Assembly: GCA_002696025.1 (NCBI GenBank) | Contig: NZQU01000009.1 | Coordinates: 1-10,255, forward strand | Direction of reading: 5' to 3' | Source: Crocinitomicaceae bacterium | Lineage (GTDB): Bacteria > Bacteroidota > Bacteroidia > Flavobacteriales_D > Crocinitomicaceae | Length of the DNA: 10,255 nucleotides | Part shown: piece after piece, positions 1-7,481 of the stretch | Layout: every line of letters begins with the position of its first letter | Position numbering within the stretch: the first letter of the stretch is position 1 | The notes under the pieces: model-generated | What the model saw: only the letters and a program-made list of their open reading frames with translations | Databases searched by the model: none | What the model was told of the DNA's origin: nothing | Made by a program: the position numbers and the translations under genes

Positions 1-351
1 ATAGGCTTTTTATGGTTTAATTCATATCCTGCTCAAGTTTTTATGGGTGACACAGGAAGTTTAGCTTTAGGTGGAATCATCGCTGTGTTTGCCATTTCAA
101 TTCGTAAAGAATTGCTCATTCCAATATTATGTGGTGTTTTTTTAATTGAAAATCTATCGGTCATTTTACAGGTCTTTTACTTTAAGTATACACGTAAAAG
201 ATTTGGTGAAGGGAGGCGTATTTTTAGAATGGCTCCTATTCATCATCACTACCAAAAAGGAGGAATCCATGAAGCTAAAATAGTTGCTCGATTTTGGATT
301 ATAGCAATTCTTTTGGCTGTTATTAGCATTGTTACATTGAAGTTGAGATAA
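1..351 (+). CDS. mraY: MraY, phospho-MurNAc-pentapeptide translocase (5' end missing, C-terminal 116 residues)
   Basis: MraY is the polytopic inner-membrane enzyme that moves phospho-MurNAc-pentapeptide from UDP onto undecaprenyl phosphate, making lipid I. The reading frame is open from base 1, so the start and roughly the first two thirds lie outside the window (family length is about 360 to 415 residues). The visible part opens with FLWFNSYPAQVFMGDTGSLA, the family's conserved loop; the Asp at nt 49-51 corresponds to the third catalytic-site Asp of the family. The HHH motif (MAPIHHHY, nt 229-252) follows, which in known MraY proteins lies in the uracil and substrate-binding region. Two hydrophobic stretches are visible, about fragment residues 22-52 and 97-112. 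The GGIHEAKIVARFWI stretch before the last helix is typical of Bacteroidota MraY. The TAA stop is 1 bp before murD, fitting the dcw order mraY-murD. Identification is firm; only the missing 5' end is unknown. Confidence 0.97.
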   Translation: MGFLWFNSYPAQVFMGDTGSLALGGIIAVFAISIRKELLIPILCGVFLIENLSVILQVFYFKYTRKRFGEGRRIFRMAPIHHHYQKGGIHEAKIVARFWIIAILLAVISIVTLKLR

Positions 352-352
352 A

Positions 353-1693
353 TTGATAGGGAGTAATAAAAATATATTAATCTTAGGTGCCGGCGAAAGT
401 GGCATTGGTGCAGCTATTTTGGCAAAAAAAATGGGTTGGTGTGTCTATGTATCTGATCGTTCTGAAATTTCCTCAGAAAACATTAAGACATTAAATGATC
501 TTGATGTAAACTGGGAGCATAAAAGCCATACTTATAATGATTTGTCGAATATAAACTTGGTTGTCAAGTCTCCTGGAATTCCCGATGATATAGATTTGAT
601 TGTTAATCTAAAGAATAGGGGTATATCTGTCATTTCTGAAATTGAATTTGGAGGCCTTTATAACAAGGCAAAAACAATTTGTGTTACGGGAAGTAATGGC
701 AAAACAACAACTGTAAAATGGATTTATAGTATGCTTAAAAATGCAAATATAAATGTTGGTTTGGCAGGAAATGTTGGTGATAGTTTCGCTAAACAAGTAG
801 CAGAAAAACAAGTGGATTGGTTTGTCTTAGAATTGAGTTCATTTCAACTAGATGGTATTGTTGATTTCTGTCCTGACATTGCCATTCTTACAAATATTAC
901 TCCTGATCATTTAGATAGATACAATAATTCTTTTGAATCTTATGTAGAGTCAAAATTTAGAATATTAAAAAATCAAGATGTCCAGCATTGGTTTATTTAT
1001 AACGCTGATGACAATAAAATCAGAAGCCATCTTGAAAAACTTGACTTGAAGATGAAAACAGCATCATTTTCACTTCACAAAAAGGTTATGGGGGGGTACA
1101 TTAAAAACGAAGAAATAATAATCAACATAAACAAACAATTTAATATGTCAATACATGAATTAGCTTTAAAGGGAAAGCACAACACACAAAATGCCTTAGC
1201 TGCTGGGATGGCGGGGAGAATTTTGGAAATTAGAAAAGATCTAGTTAGAGAAAGCCTGCAAAATTTTACAAATCTTGAGCACAGATTGGAGGTCGTGGCA
1301 AAAGTAAATGGGGTCGAATTTATTAACGATTCAAAAGCAACCAATATAAATTCAACTTGGTTTGCTCTTGAGAGTATGGAAAAAGAAACTGTGTGGATTG
1401 TTGGAGGCCAAGATAAGGGCAATGATTATTCAGAGCTAGCTGAATTAGCAAAGGATAAAGTTAAAGCAATTGTTTGTCTTGGTTTGGATAACCATAAAAT
1501 TAAAGAAGCTTTTTCAGAAATAATAACTGATATTGTTGAAACTAAATCTGCCAAAGAAGCTGTAGTTCAAGCTAGTTTATTTGCAAGAGATGGCGACTCT
1601 GTATTGTTGTCACCAGCATGTGCTAGTTTTGATTTGTTTGAAAACTATGAGGATAGAGGCAATCAATTTAAGGCCGCAGTTCGAGCTTTATAA
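353..1693 (+). CDS. murD: MurD, UDP-MurNAc-L-alanine:D-glutamate ligase
   Basis: MurD is the cytoplasmic ATP-dependent ligase that adds D-glutamate to UDP-MurNAc-L-Ala, the second amino acid of the stem peptide. At 446 residues it is full length. Domain 1 (about 1-100) carries the Rossmann-like GAGESGIGAA at 12-21. The ATPase domain has the P-loop TGSNGKTTT at 112-120, then NITPDHLDR at 181-189 and the KGKHNTQN loop at 273-280. The C-terminal domain has EHRLE (309-313), NDSKATN (325-331), GGQDKGNDY (351-359) and the SPACASFDLFENY signature near 420-432. The start must be TTG at 353: an in-frame TGA lies at 344-346, and the first in-frame ATG (near nt 431) would delete the nucleotide-binding glycine motif. 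One bp separates it from mraY and 24 bp from ftsW, the longest gap before yqeY. It contains a run of seven G at 1090-1096, odd in such AT-rich DNA, but the frame is intact. Confidence 0.97.
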   Translation: MIGSNKNILILGAGESGIGAAILAKKMGWCVYVSDRSEISSENIKTLNDLDVNWEHKSHTYNDLSNINLVVKSPGIPDDIDLIVNLKNRGISVISEIEFGGLYNKAKTICVTGSNGKTTTVKWIYSMLKNANINVGLAGNVGDSFAKQVAEKQVDWFVLELSSFQLDGIVDFCPDIAILTNITPDHLDRYNNSFESYVESKFRILKNQDVQHWFIYNADDNKIRSHLEKLDLKMKTASFSLHKKVMGGYIKNEEIIININKQFNMSIHELALKGKHNTQNALAAGMAGRILEIRKDLVRESLQNFTNLEHRLEVVAKVNGVEFINDSKATNINSTWFALESMEKETVWIVGGQDKGNDYSELAELAKDKVKAIVCLGLDNHKIKEAFSEIITDIVETKSAKEAVVQASLFARDGDSVLLSPACASFDLFENYEDRGNQFKAAVRAL

Positions 1694-1717
1694 TAATTTG
1701 GCTTTTATTTTTTCTAT

Positions 1718-2869
1718 ATGAGGCAATATTTAAAATATTTAAAAGGTGATTCTGTTGTGTGGATTATATCAGTGTTAATGCTGACGTTTTCTCTAGTGAC
1801 AGTTTATAGCTTCGTGCCAATTTTGATAAAAATTGAAGGTGGATCCCCTTTTAATTATTTGTACAAGCATTTTATATATGTATTGCTGGCTTTTTTATCT
1901 ATGTATTGGGTACATACACGTAACCCGAAGTATGTATTTAAGTTGGCAAAGTTTATATATGTTATAGCGGTATTACTGCTTATTTTCACCATGTTTTTTG
2001 GCCTTAAGGTAAATGATGCCGGAAGATGGATTAGAATCCCTTTTATCAATTTAACATTTCAGTCTTCTGATTTTGCTAAATTGGCTCTAATTATTTATTT
2101 ATCTCGGCTTTTGGATGCTAAAAAAGCAGTTCTAAATCAGTGGAAAGAAGGTGTTCTTCCTTTGATGCTCCCAATTGTTATTGTTTGTGGATTAATAGTA
2201 AAAGATAATTTTTCAACTGCTGCCATTTTATTTTCAATTTCACTTGCTTTATTGTTTGTTGGTCGAGTGCAATTAAAAAAAATTGGAGTAATAATAGCTT
2301 CGGTTGTATTTGCTTTATTTCTTGTGATTATTATTCATAAGGCAATTCCATCACTAAATTTATTACCTCGTTATCAAACTTGGGAAAATCGATGGTTGAA
2401 TCATGATGGGGAGAGTGTGATTACAAATGCACAGGCTTTAAATGCACGTTTGGCTATTCATAATGGATCCCTTCTTGGTCAAGGGGTTGGAGATGGAGAA
2501 TTAAAAGAATTTATTCCGGAGGCATATGCTGATTTTTATTACGCCAGTTTTGTTGAGGAATTTGGTCTAATTAGTGCGTTTTTCTTGATATTGCTTTATT
2601 TGATTCTACTCTTTCGTGTTTTTAAAATAGGCTTAAATACAGACAATCTTTTTCAGACTTATGTTTGTGTTGGAATAGGAATGTTGATTTTATCTCAAGC
2701 AAGTGTCAATATGCTAGTTTGTACTGGTGTTTTTCCTGTAACAGGTCAAAACATGCCTTTGTTGGCAATGGGCGGGTCTGCATTAATAATGGTAAGTGTT
2801 TCGATTGGTTTAGTTCAGTCAATAGGACGTTCAAATAAAAGTCAATTAGAAGACATTAATAAATTTTAA
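1718..2869 (+). CDS. ftsW: FtsW, septal peptidoglycan glycosyltransferase (SEDS family)
   Basis: FtsW is a multi-pass inner-membrane SEDS protein that polymerises lipid II into glycan strands at the septum together with its partner class b PBP (FtsI). The 383-residue product is mostly hydrophobic, with membrane segments starting near residues 12, 50, 78, 120, 148, 168, 188, 282, 315 and 345. Family motifs are present: NDAGRWI (99-105), QSSDFAKLALI (115-125), YADFYYASFVEEFGL (270-284) and TGQNMPLLAMGGS (342-354). Asp272 in the ADFYYA segment aligns with the Asp essential in FtsW and RodA. RodA shares these motifs; the position between murD and murG is what selects FtsW. DNFSTA at 163-168 replaces the PDLGTA seen in proteobacterial members, which I take as a lineage variant. 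The start is the first ATG that gives a short cytoplasmic N-terminus, and no Shine-Dalgarno sequence precedes it. Six bp separate its stop from murG. Confidence 0.95.
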   Translation: MRQYLKYLKGDSVVWIISVLMLTFSLVTVYSFVPILIKIEGGSPFNYLYKHFIYVLLAFLSMYWVHTRNPKYVFKLAKFIYVIAVLLLIFTMFFGLKVNDAGRWIRIPFINLTFQSSDFAKLALIIYLSRLLDAKKAVLNQWKEGVLPLMLPIVIVCGLIVKDNFSTAAILFSISLALLFVGRVQLKKIGVIIASVVFALFLVIIIHKAIPSLNLLPRYQTWENRWLNHDGESVITNAQALNARLAIHNGSLLGQGVGDGELKEFIPEAYADFYYASFVEEFGLISAFFLILLYLILLFRVFKIGLNTDNLFQTYVCVGIGMLILSQASVNMLVCTGVFPVTGQNMPLLAMGGSALIMVSVSIGLVQSIGRSNKSQLEDINKF

Positions 2870-2875
2870 AAATAC

Positions 2876-3979
2876 ATGGCAATTAATAGGGTTATTATTT
2901 CAGGAGGCGGAACAGGTGGTCATATATTTCCAGCAATTTCAATTGCAGATGAAATTAAACGCCGAAACCCCAAGTCAAAGATATTATTTGTAGGTGCACA
3001 AGGAAAGATGGAGATGGAAAAGGTGCCATTGGCCGGATATAAAATTAAAGGCCTGCCAATAGCTGGTTTTAAAAGAAAATTATCATTTTCAAACTTTTTG
3101 TTACCTATTAAAATATTGAAAAGCTTGTTAAAAGCTAGAAAGATAATTAAGAATTTTAAGCCTCAGTTGGTTATTGGTGTTGGTGGATATGCAAGTGGCC
3201 CAACTTTAAAAATGGCAAATTTAATGAGAGTTCCAACACTTATTCAGGAGCAAAACTCTTTTCCAGGTAAAACCAATCGAATGTTGGCAAAAGGTGCAAG
3301 TGCTATTTGTGTTGCTTATAAATCCACCTCTAATTATTTCCCAAAAGAAAAGTTGGTTTTGACCGGCAACCCTGTGCGAGATAATATAATTAATCAAGCT
3401 TTTTCAAAATCAGAGGCCTATGAGCATTTTAAATTAGACCCAAATAAAAAGACAATTTTAGTTATAGGAGGGTCTTTAGGTGCTAAATCACTTAATCTAT
3501 CTATTAAAAATAATTTAAATAAGCTAAACATTCCGAATGTTCAGGTTCTTTGGCAATGTGGTAAGCTTTATCATAGTCCAATGAGTCGAGAATTGAACCA
3601 TCATAAAAATGAAAATATTTTTCTTCATCAATTTATAAGTAAAATGGATTATGCTTATAGTGTGGCTGATTTAATTGTTTCAAGAGCAGGCGCGATTTCT
3701 GTTTCAGAATTGTGTATCATAGGAAAGCCAGTTATACTTGTGCCCTCTCCAAATGTGACAGATGATCATCAGACAAAAAATGCTTTGGAGTTGGTAGAAA
3801 ATGGAGCGGCTATTTTGGTCAAAGACAAGGAGGCAAAACACAAGTTGGTGGATGCTTGTATTGAATTAATCAATAATGAAGAATTAACAAGAAAAATAAG
3901 CTCTCAGATATCAGCTTTAGCTATTGTCGATTCTGCAAAAAGAATAGTTGATGTGTGTGAAGATAATATTAAGAAATAA
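2876..3979 (+). CDS. murG: MurG, UDP-GlcNAc:lipid I GlcNAc transferase
   Basis: MurG is a GT-B glycosyltransferase on the cytoplasmic face of the membrane. It adds GlcNAc from UDP-GlcNAc to lipid I, giving lipid II, the substrate that FtsW polymerises. The product is 367 residues, normal length. The N-terminal acceptor domain has the glycine loop GGGTGGHIFPA (10-20), the second loop GVGGYASGP (101-109) and QEQNSFPGKTNR (124-135). TGNPVR (163-168) marks the hinge. The C-terminal donor domain has GGSLGA (198-203), SRAGAISVSEL (269-279, with Glu278 at the ribose-binding position of the family) and DDHQTKNA (296-303). Basic and hydrophobic residues around 63-90 could be the membrane-facing patch; that is inference. 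The TAA stop abuts the ATG of murC with no base between, suggesting coupled translation. Confidence 0.97.
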   Translation: MAINRVIISGGGTGGHIFPAISIADEIKRRNPKSKILFVGAQGKMEMEKVPLAGYKIKGLPIAGFKRKLSFSNFLLPIKILKSLLKARKIIKNFKPQLVIGVGGYASGPTLKMANLMRVPTLIQEQNSFPGKTNRMLAKGASAICVAYKSTSNYFPKEKLVLTGNPVRDNIINQAFSKSEAYEHFKLDPNKKTILVIGGSLGAKSLNLSIKNNLNKLNIPNVQVLWQCGKLYHSPMSRELNHHKNENIFLHQFISKMDYAYSVADLIVSRAGAISVSELCIIGKPVILVPSPNVTDDHQTKNALELVENGAAILVKDKEAKHKLVDACIELINNEELTRKISSQISALAIVDSAKRIVDVCEDNIKK

Positions 3980-5368
3980 ATGAGTCAAAAGCACCCTCAA
4001 AACGTTTTAAATTACTATTTTATTGGAATAGGGGGTATTGGTATGTCTGCTTTAGCTAGATATTTTTTAAAAAACAAAAATAATGTTGGGGGTTATGACA
4101 AGGTTTCTACTAAATTAACTGAGAATCTAAAAAATGAGGGGTGTTGGTTGCATCATATCGACGATATAAGAGAGGTTCCCGAAATTTTTCTTGATAAGAA
4201 CCATACAGTCGTTGTTTATACCCCGGCAGTTTCAAATTTGAATAATGAATTGGCGTATTTTAGGGAAAAAGGGTATCGTGTTTTGAAAAGATCTGAGGTT
4301 TTGGGTGATGTAACCCAATTTTCCAAAGGCTTATGTGTTGCAGGGACACATGGAAAAACAACCACATCAACTTTGTTGGCTCATATTTTAAATCAATCAA
4401 CTTGGAAGTGCAATGCTTTTTTAGGTGGAATTAGCACAAATTATAATTCAAATTATATTTATGATAATCAAAGTGAATATACTGTTATAGAGGCTGATGA
4501 ATATGATCGTTCCTTTTTAAAATTAAAACCATATTGCTCAATTATTACATCTGTTGATCCAGATCATTTGGATATTTATTCTGGAGAAAATGATTTTTTT
4601 AACGGATTTCAGGAATATGTTGAATTAATAGATAAGTCTGGGGTTTGTGTTGTAAAATATGGAATTGGATTGAATTCAAGTTCTCGAATGGTTAGCTATA
4701 GTATAGAAAATAAACTAGCTGACTACTATGGATATGACCTTCATGTTGTTGATTCAAAGTTTTATATGAAAGTGTTGATGCCCAATAAAAAAGTTGAGAT
4801 TTTAGAAATAGGTTTGCCTGGAATTCATAATGCTGAAAATGCATTGTCTTGTGTGGCATTGCTTTCTGAATTGGGTATGGAATTTGAAAGAATTGCTTAT
4901 GGAATTAGAACTTTTTTAGGTGTCAAAAGAAGATTTGAGTATATCATAAGGTCCTCCAATATGGTATACATAGATGATTATGCACACCATCCAAGTGAAT
5001 TAAATGTTTTAATTGATTCAATAAAATTAATCTACCCAAATTGGAAAATTTATATGATTTTTCAACCTCATTTATATTCAAGAACTAGAGATTTCATGGG
5101 CTTCTTTGCAAATCAATTGTCCCGAGTCGATGATCTTACATTATTGCCTATATATCCTGCCAGAGAGGAGGCGATACAGGGAATTAACAGTAATGCATTG
5201 CTTGATCAAATTAATATAGATGATAAACGTATTTTACCTCTTGAAAATGTTGTTGAATTTTTTGATGGTATTGATAAGGGTGTTGTATTAACAGTCGGAG
5301 CTGGGGATATAAATTTATTGGTTTCTACTTTGAAAAATGTTTTATTAAAAAATAGTTCAACCTTATGA
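3980..5368 (+). CDS. murC: MurC, UDP-MurNAc:L-alanine ligase
   Basis: MurC is the cytoplasmic Mur ligase that attaches L-alanine to UDP-MurNAc, the committed start of the stem peptide. At 462 residues it is full length. Seen in order: GIGGIGMS (16-23) in the UDP-binding domain; P-loop AGTHGKTTT (121-129); EADEYDRSF (171-179) with the metal-binding Glu; DPDHLD (193-198); PGIHNAENA (280-288); RRFE (317-320) at the start of the third domain; DDYAHHP (332-338), diagnostic for MurC and the related Mpl; FQPHLYSRT (361-369); and VGAGD (439-443). Mpl, the murein-peptide recycling ligase, is the nearest alternative, but GIGGIGMS, EADEYDRSF and the dcw location favour MurC. The stop overlaps the ftsQ start by 4 bp (ATGA at 5365-5368), the classical arrangement for termination-reinitiation. 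Confidence 0.97.
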   Translation: MSQKHPQNVLNYYFIGIGGIGMSALARYFLKNKNNVGGYDKVSTKLTENLKNEGCWLHHIDDIREVPEIFLDKNHTVVVYTPAVSNLNNELAYFREKGYRVLKRSEVLGDVTQFSKGLCVAGTHGKTTTSTLLAHILNQSTWKCNAFLGGISTNYNSNYIYDNQSEYTVIEADEYDRSFLKLKPYCSIITSVDPDHLDIYSGENDFFNGFQEYVELIDKSGVCVVKYGIGLNSSSRMVSYSIENKLADYYGYDLHVVDSKFYMKVLMPNKKVEILEIGLPGIHNAENALSCVALLSELGMEFERIAYGIRTFLGVKRRFEYIIRSSNMVYIDDYAHHPSELNVLIDSIKLIYPNWKIYMIFQPHLYSRTRDFMGFFANQLSRVDDLTLLPIYPAREEAIQGINSNALLDQINIDDKRILPLENVVEFFDGIDKGVVLTVGAGDINLLVSTLKNVLLKNSSTL

Positions 5369-6177
5369 TCAAATGGATTAAGATATCTGCAGCTTTTTTA
5401 TCTATAATTGGAATAGTTATTCTTGTATTTGTGGTTGATAAATCTCATAATAATACCATTTTATCTATTCCTAAAATAATTATTCACGTAGATGGTGAAA
5501 ATGCTTTTTTAACAAAAAAGGAGATTTACAATAGGCTTTTGTTAAAGAAATTAGTCTTTAGTAATCAAAAAAAAGGCGACTTTAATATTCAAGAAACAGA
5601 GTCTTTTATTAAAGGTATGAGTGAGGTTAAAGATTGTAGAGTTTTCTCTGTTCAAGGGGGCACATGGCAAATCGAAGTAGAACTTAGATCTCCTATTGCT
5701 AGGGTGTTTAATGTAAACAAAGAGAGTTTTTATCTTGATAAAGAAGGTTTTATAATAAATGGAATTACTTCTCATACTGCACGAGTATTGTTGTTCAGTG
5801 GAAATATAAAAGATTCTTATAAGACTCCTGGGGTGCCAAATATTATTAACAATGAATCATTGAAAAGTAAACATATTATTGATGATATATATCGAATTTC
5901 AAATTATGTTTGTAATGATGCGTTCTTTCAAGCTCTAATAGGTCAGATATTTGTTAATGAAAAGAGTGAATTTGTATTGATTCCCATAATTGGTGATCAA
6001 TTGGTTCAATTTGGTTCTGCAGCTAGCGAAAATGAGGTTAAAGACAAGTTTGAGAGGTTGAAAATATTTTATAACAACGCTATGTCATATGAGGGTTGGG
6101 ATAAGTATAGTGAAATTATACTTAAATACGATGGTCAAATAGTGTGTAAAAAAAGTAATAAATGGAAAAAACAGTAA
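5365..6177 (+). CDS. ftsQ: FtsQ/DivIB, bitopic divisome scaffold protein
   Basis: FtsQ-type proteins link the early cytoplasmic divisome to the late periplasmic proteins FtsB, FtsL, FtsW and FtsI. The 270-residue product has a short basic cytoplasmic N-terminus (MIKWIK), one membrane helix at about 7-24, and then a periplasmic part. Residues about 36-107 look like the POTRA region, ending in VKDCRVF and WQIEVELRSP, a pattern typical of the POTRA-to-beta junction (the consensus being V..a.V....p..L.v.v.eR.P). Residues 108-262 form the beta domain, opening with IARVF and FYLDKEGFII, as in Bacteroidota FtsQ. Sequence conservation in this family is weak, so the call rests on architecture, the ARVF/YLDKEG motifs and the slot between murC and ftsA. 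The last 16 bp overlap ftsA in another frame, and the C-terminus is lysine-rich. It starts inside the murC stop. Confidence 0.9.
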   Translation: MIKWIKISAAFLSIIGIVILVFVVDKSHNNTILSIPKIIIHVDGENAFLTKKEIYNRLLLKKLVFSNQKKGDFNIQETESFIKGMSEVKDCRVFSVQGGTWQIEVELRSPIARVFNVNKESFYLDKEGFIINGITSHTARVLLFSGNIKDSYKTPGVPNIINNESLKSKHIIDDIYRISNYVCNDAFFQALIGQIFVNEKSEFVLIPIIGDQLVQFGSAASENEVKDKFERLKIFYNNAMSYEGWDKYSEIILKYDGQIVCKKSNKWKKQ

Positions 6178-7478
6178 TAGTTGGATTAGATATAGGAACA
6201 ACAAAGATTGCATGTTTCGTTGGTTCTAAAAATGAACATGGAAAAATTGAAGTTATTTCTATGGGCAAGTGTGAATCTCTTGGTGTTGTTAGAGGCGAAG
6301 TTCAAAATATTGACAAAACTGTTGAAGCCATTAAAAAAGCAGTCGCTGAAGCTCAAGAAAGAGTTGAAGGTGAATTAACCATTGCATCAGTTTATGTAGG
6401 AATTGCAGGTCAACATATCAAAAGTCTTCAACATAGGGGTGGAATTACTCGTTCAAATGCAGATGAAGATGAGATTAGACAGGGTGATGTTGATAGATTA
6501 ATAGAAGATGTTAATTGTTTGGTGATGCAGCCAGGCCAAAAAATAATAACTGTTTTACCACAAGAATATATTGTTGATGGAACACATGGGATTAAAGATC
6601 CTATTGGCGTTCCTGGTGTTAAGCTTGAGGCTCAATGTCATATTATTTGTGGAAATGTTCAGGCGGTTAAAAATATCAATAAATGTGTTGAAAAAGCAGG
6701 TTTAGAGGTTAAAGATATTATTTTAGAACCCATTGCATCTTCAGAATCTGTATTGAGTGATGAAGAAAAAGAAGGTGGTGTTGTGCTTGTTGATATCGGT
6801 GGAGGAACTACTGATTTGGCAATATTTTATGAAGGGATTATTCGTCATACAGCTGTTATCCCTTTTGGAGGAGACATCATTACCAAAGATGTTAAAGAAG
6901 GGTGTCAGATTTTAGAAAAGTTTGCTGAAGAATTAAAAAAGCAATATGGCTCGGCGATTGCTTCAGAAAGCAAGTCAAATGTAGTTATTGGCATACCTGC
7001 ATTTAAAGGAAAATCTCCAAAAGAAATTAAACAACAGAACTTAGCTCATATTATTGAGGCAAGAGTTTCTGAAATCATTGATTCAATTTATTATGAAATT
7101 GTTAATTCTGGTTATGAAAATAAATTAGGCGTTGGAATTGTAATTACTGGTGGTGGCTCTCAATTAAAGCATCTTACACAATTGTTTGAATATAAAACAG
7201 GTTTAGATGCAAGAATTGGTTTGCCTACAGAACATCTTGCAAGTACGAATGAGATAGATGTATATGCAAGTCCAATGTATTCAACAGGAATAGGGCTTGT
7301 TTTAAAGGGGTTTGAATCAATAGAACAAAAAGCAGGTGAAAATTCAGTGGCTCCCGGAGGCGAAGTTAATCCAGGAGTTGGGGAAGGAGATGGAAAAGGA
7401 AGTTTCTTTGCTGAGTTTTTTAAAAAAAGCGGTGCTATGGCACAAACATTTTTTGAAGTAGAAGATAAAAAAAAATAG
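6162..7478 (+). CDS. ftsA: FtsA, actin-like membrane anchor of the Z ring
   Basis: FtsA is the actin-fold ATPase that binds the FtsZ tail and fastens the Z ring to the inner membrane while recruiting later divisome proteins. The 438-residue product has phosphate-1 GLDIGTTK (8-15), phosphate-2 VDIGGGTTD (210-218) and the adenosine motif ITGGGSQL (328-335). Residues about 84-165, between phosphate-1 and phosphate-2, correspond to the 1C subdomain that FtsA has in place of actin subdomain 1B. YASPMYSTGIGL (368-379) closes the fold. A glycine- and proline-containing linker (about 388-412) then leads to FFAEFFKKSGAMAQTFFEVE, which could form the C-terminal amphipathic membrane helix; this is inferred from its hydrophobic spacing. 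The gene starts 16 bp inside ftsQ, at an ATG giving MEKTVIVGLDIG, the normal N-terminus. It ends in nine A plus TAG, 3 bp before ftsZ. Confidence 0.96.
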   Translation: MEKTVIVGLDIGTTKIACFVGSKNEHGKIEVISMGKCESLGVVRGEVQNIDKTVEAIKKAVAEAQERVEGELTIASVYVGIAGQHIKSLQHRGGITRSNADEDEIRQGDVDRLIEDVNCLVMQPGQKIITVLPQEYIVDGTHGIKDPIGVPGVKLEAQCHIICGNVQAVKNINKCVEKAGLEVKDIILEPIASSESVLSDEEKEGGVVLVDIGGGTTDLAIFYEGIIRHTAVIPFGGDIITKDVKEGCQILEKFAEELKKQYGSAIASESKSNVVIGIPAFKGKSPKEIKQQNLAHIIEARVSEIIDSIYYEIVNSGYENKLGVGIVITGGGSQLKHLTQLFEYKTGLDARIGLPTEHLASTNEIDVYASPMYSTGIGLVLKGFESIEQKAGENSVAPGGEVNPGVGEGDGKGSFFAEFFKKSGAMAQTFFEVEDKKK

Positions 7479-7481
7479 ATT

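Noticed and set aside
254..283. Near-perfect Shine-Dalgarno AAAAAGGAGG followed by ATG at 269, inside mraY.
   Set aside because: The ATG opens a frame of only four codons before TAG. The bases encode the conserved KGGIHEAK stretch of MraY, and the phylum does not use Shine-Dalgarno sequences. It is a coincidence of codon choice.
166..405. Minus-strand open frame of 79 codons across the mraY-murD junction.
   Set aside because: It is antisense to the conserved MraY HHH region and the MurD glycine motif, and its composition is that of a shadow frame.
1075..1422. Minus-strand open frame of 115 codons within murD.
   Set aside because: It is fully antisense to conserved MurD motifs, has no recognisable domain and has no context for expression.
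1694..1717. Promoter-like TAATTTG between murD and ftsW.
   Set aside because: The spacing of TA to TTTG is wrong for the Bacteroidota consensus and the gap is only 24 bp, inside a continuous operon.
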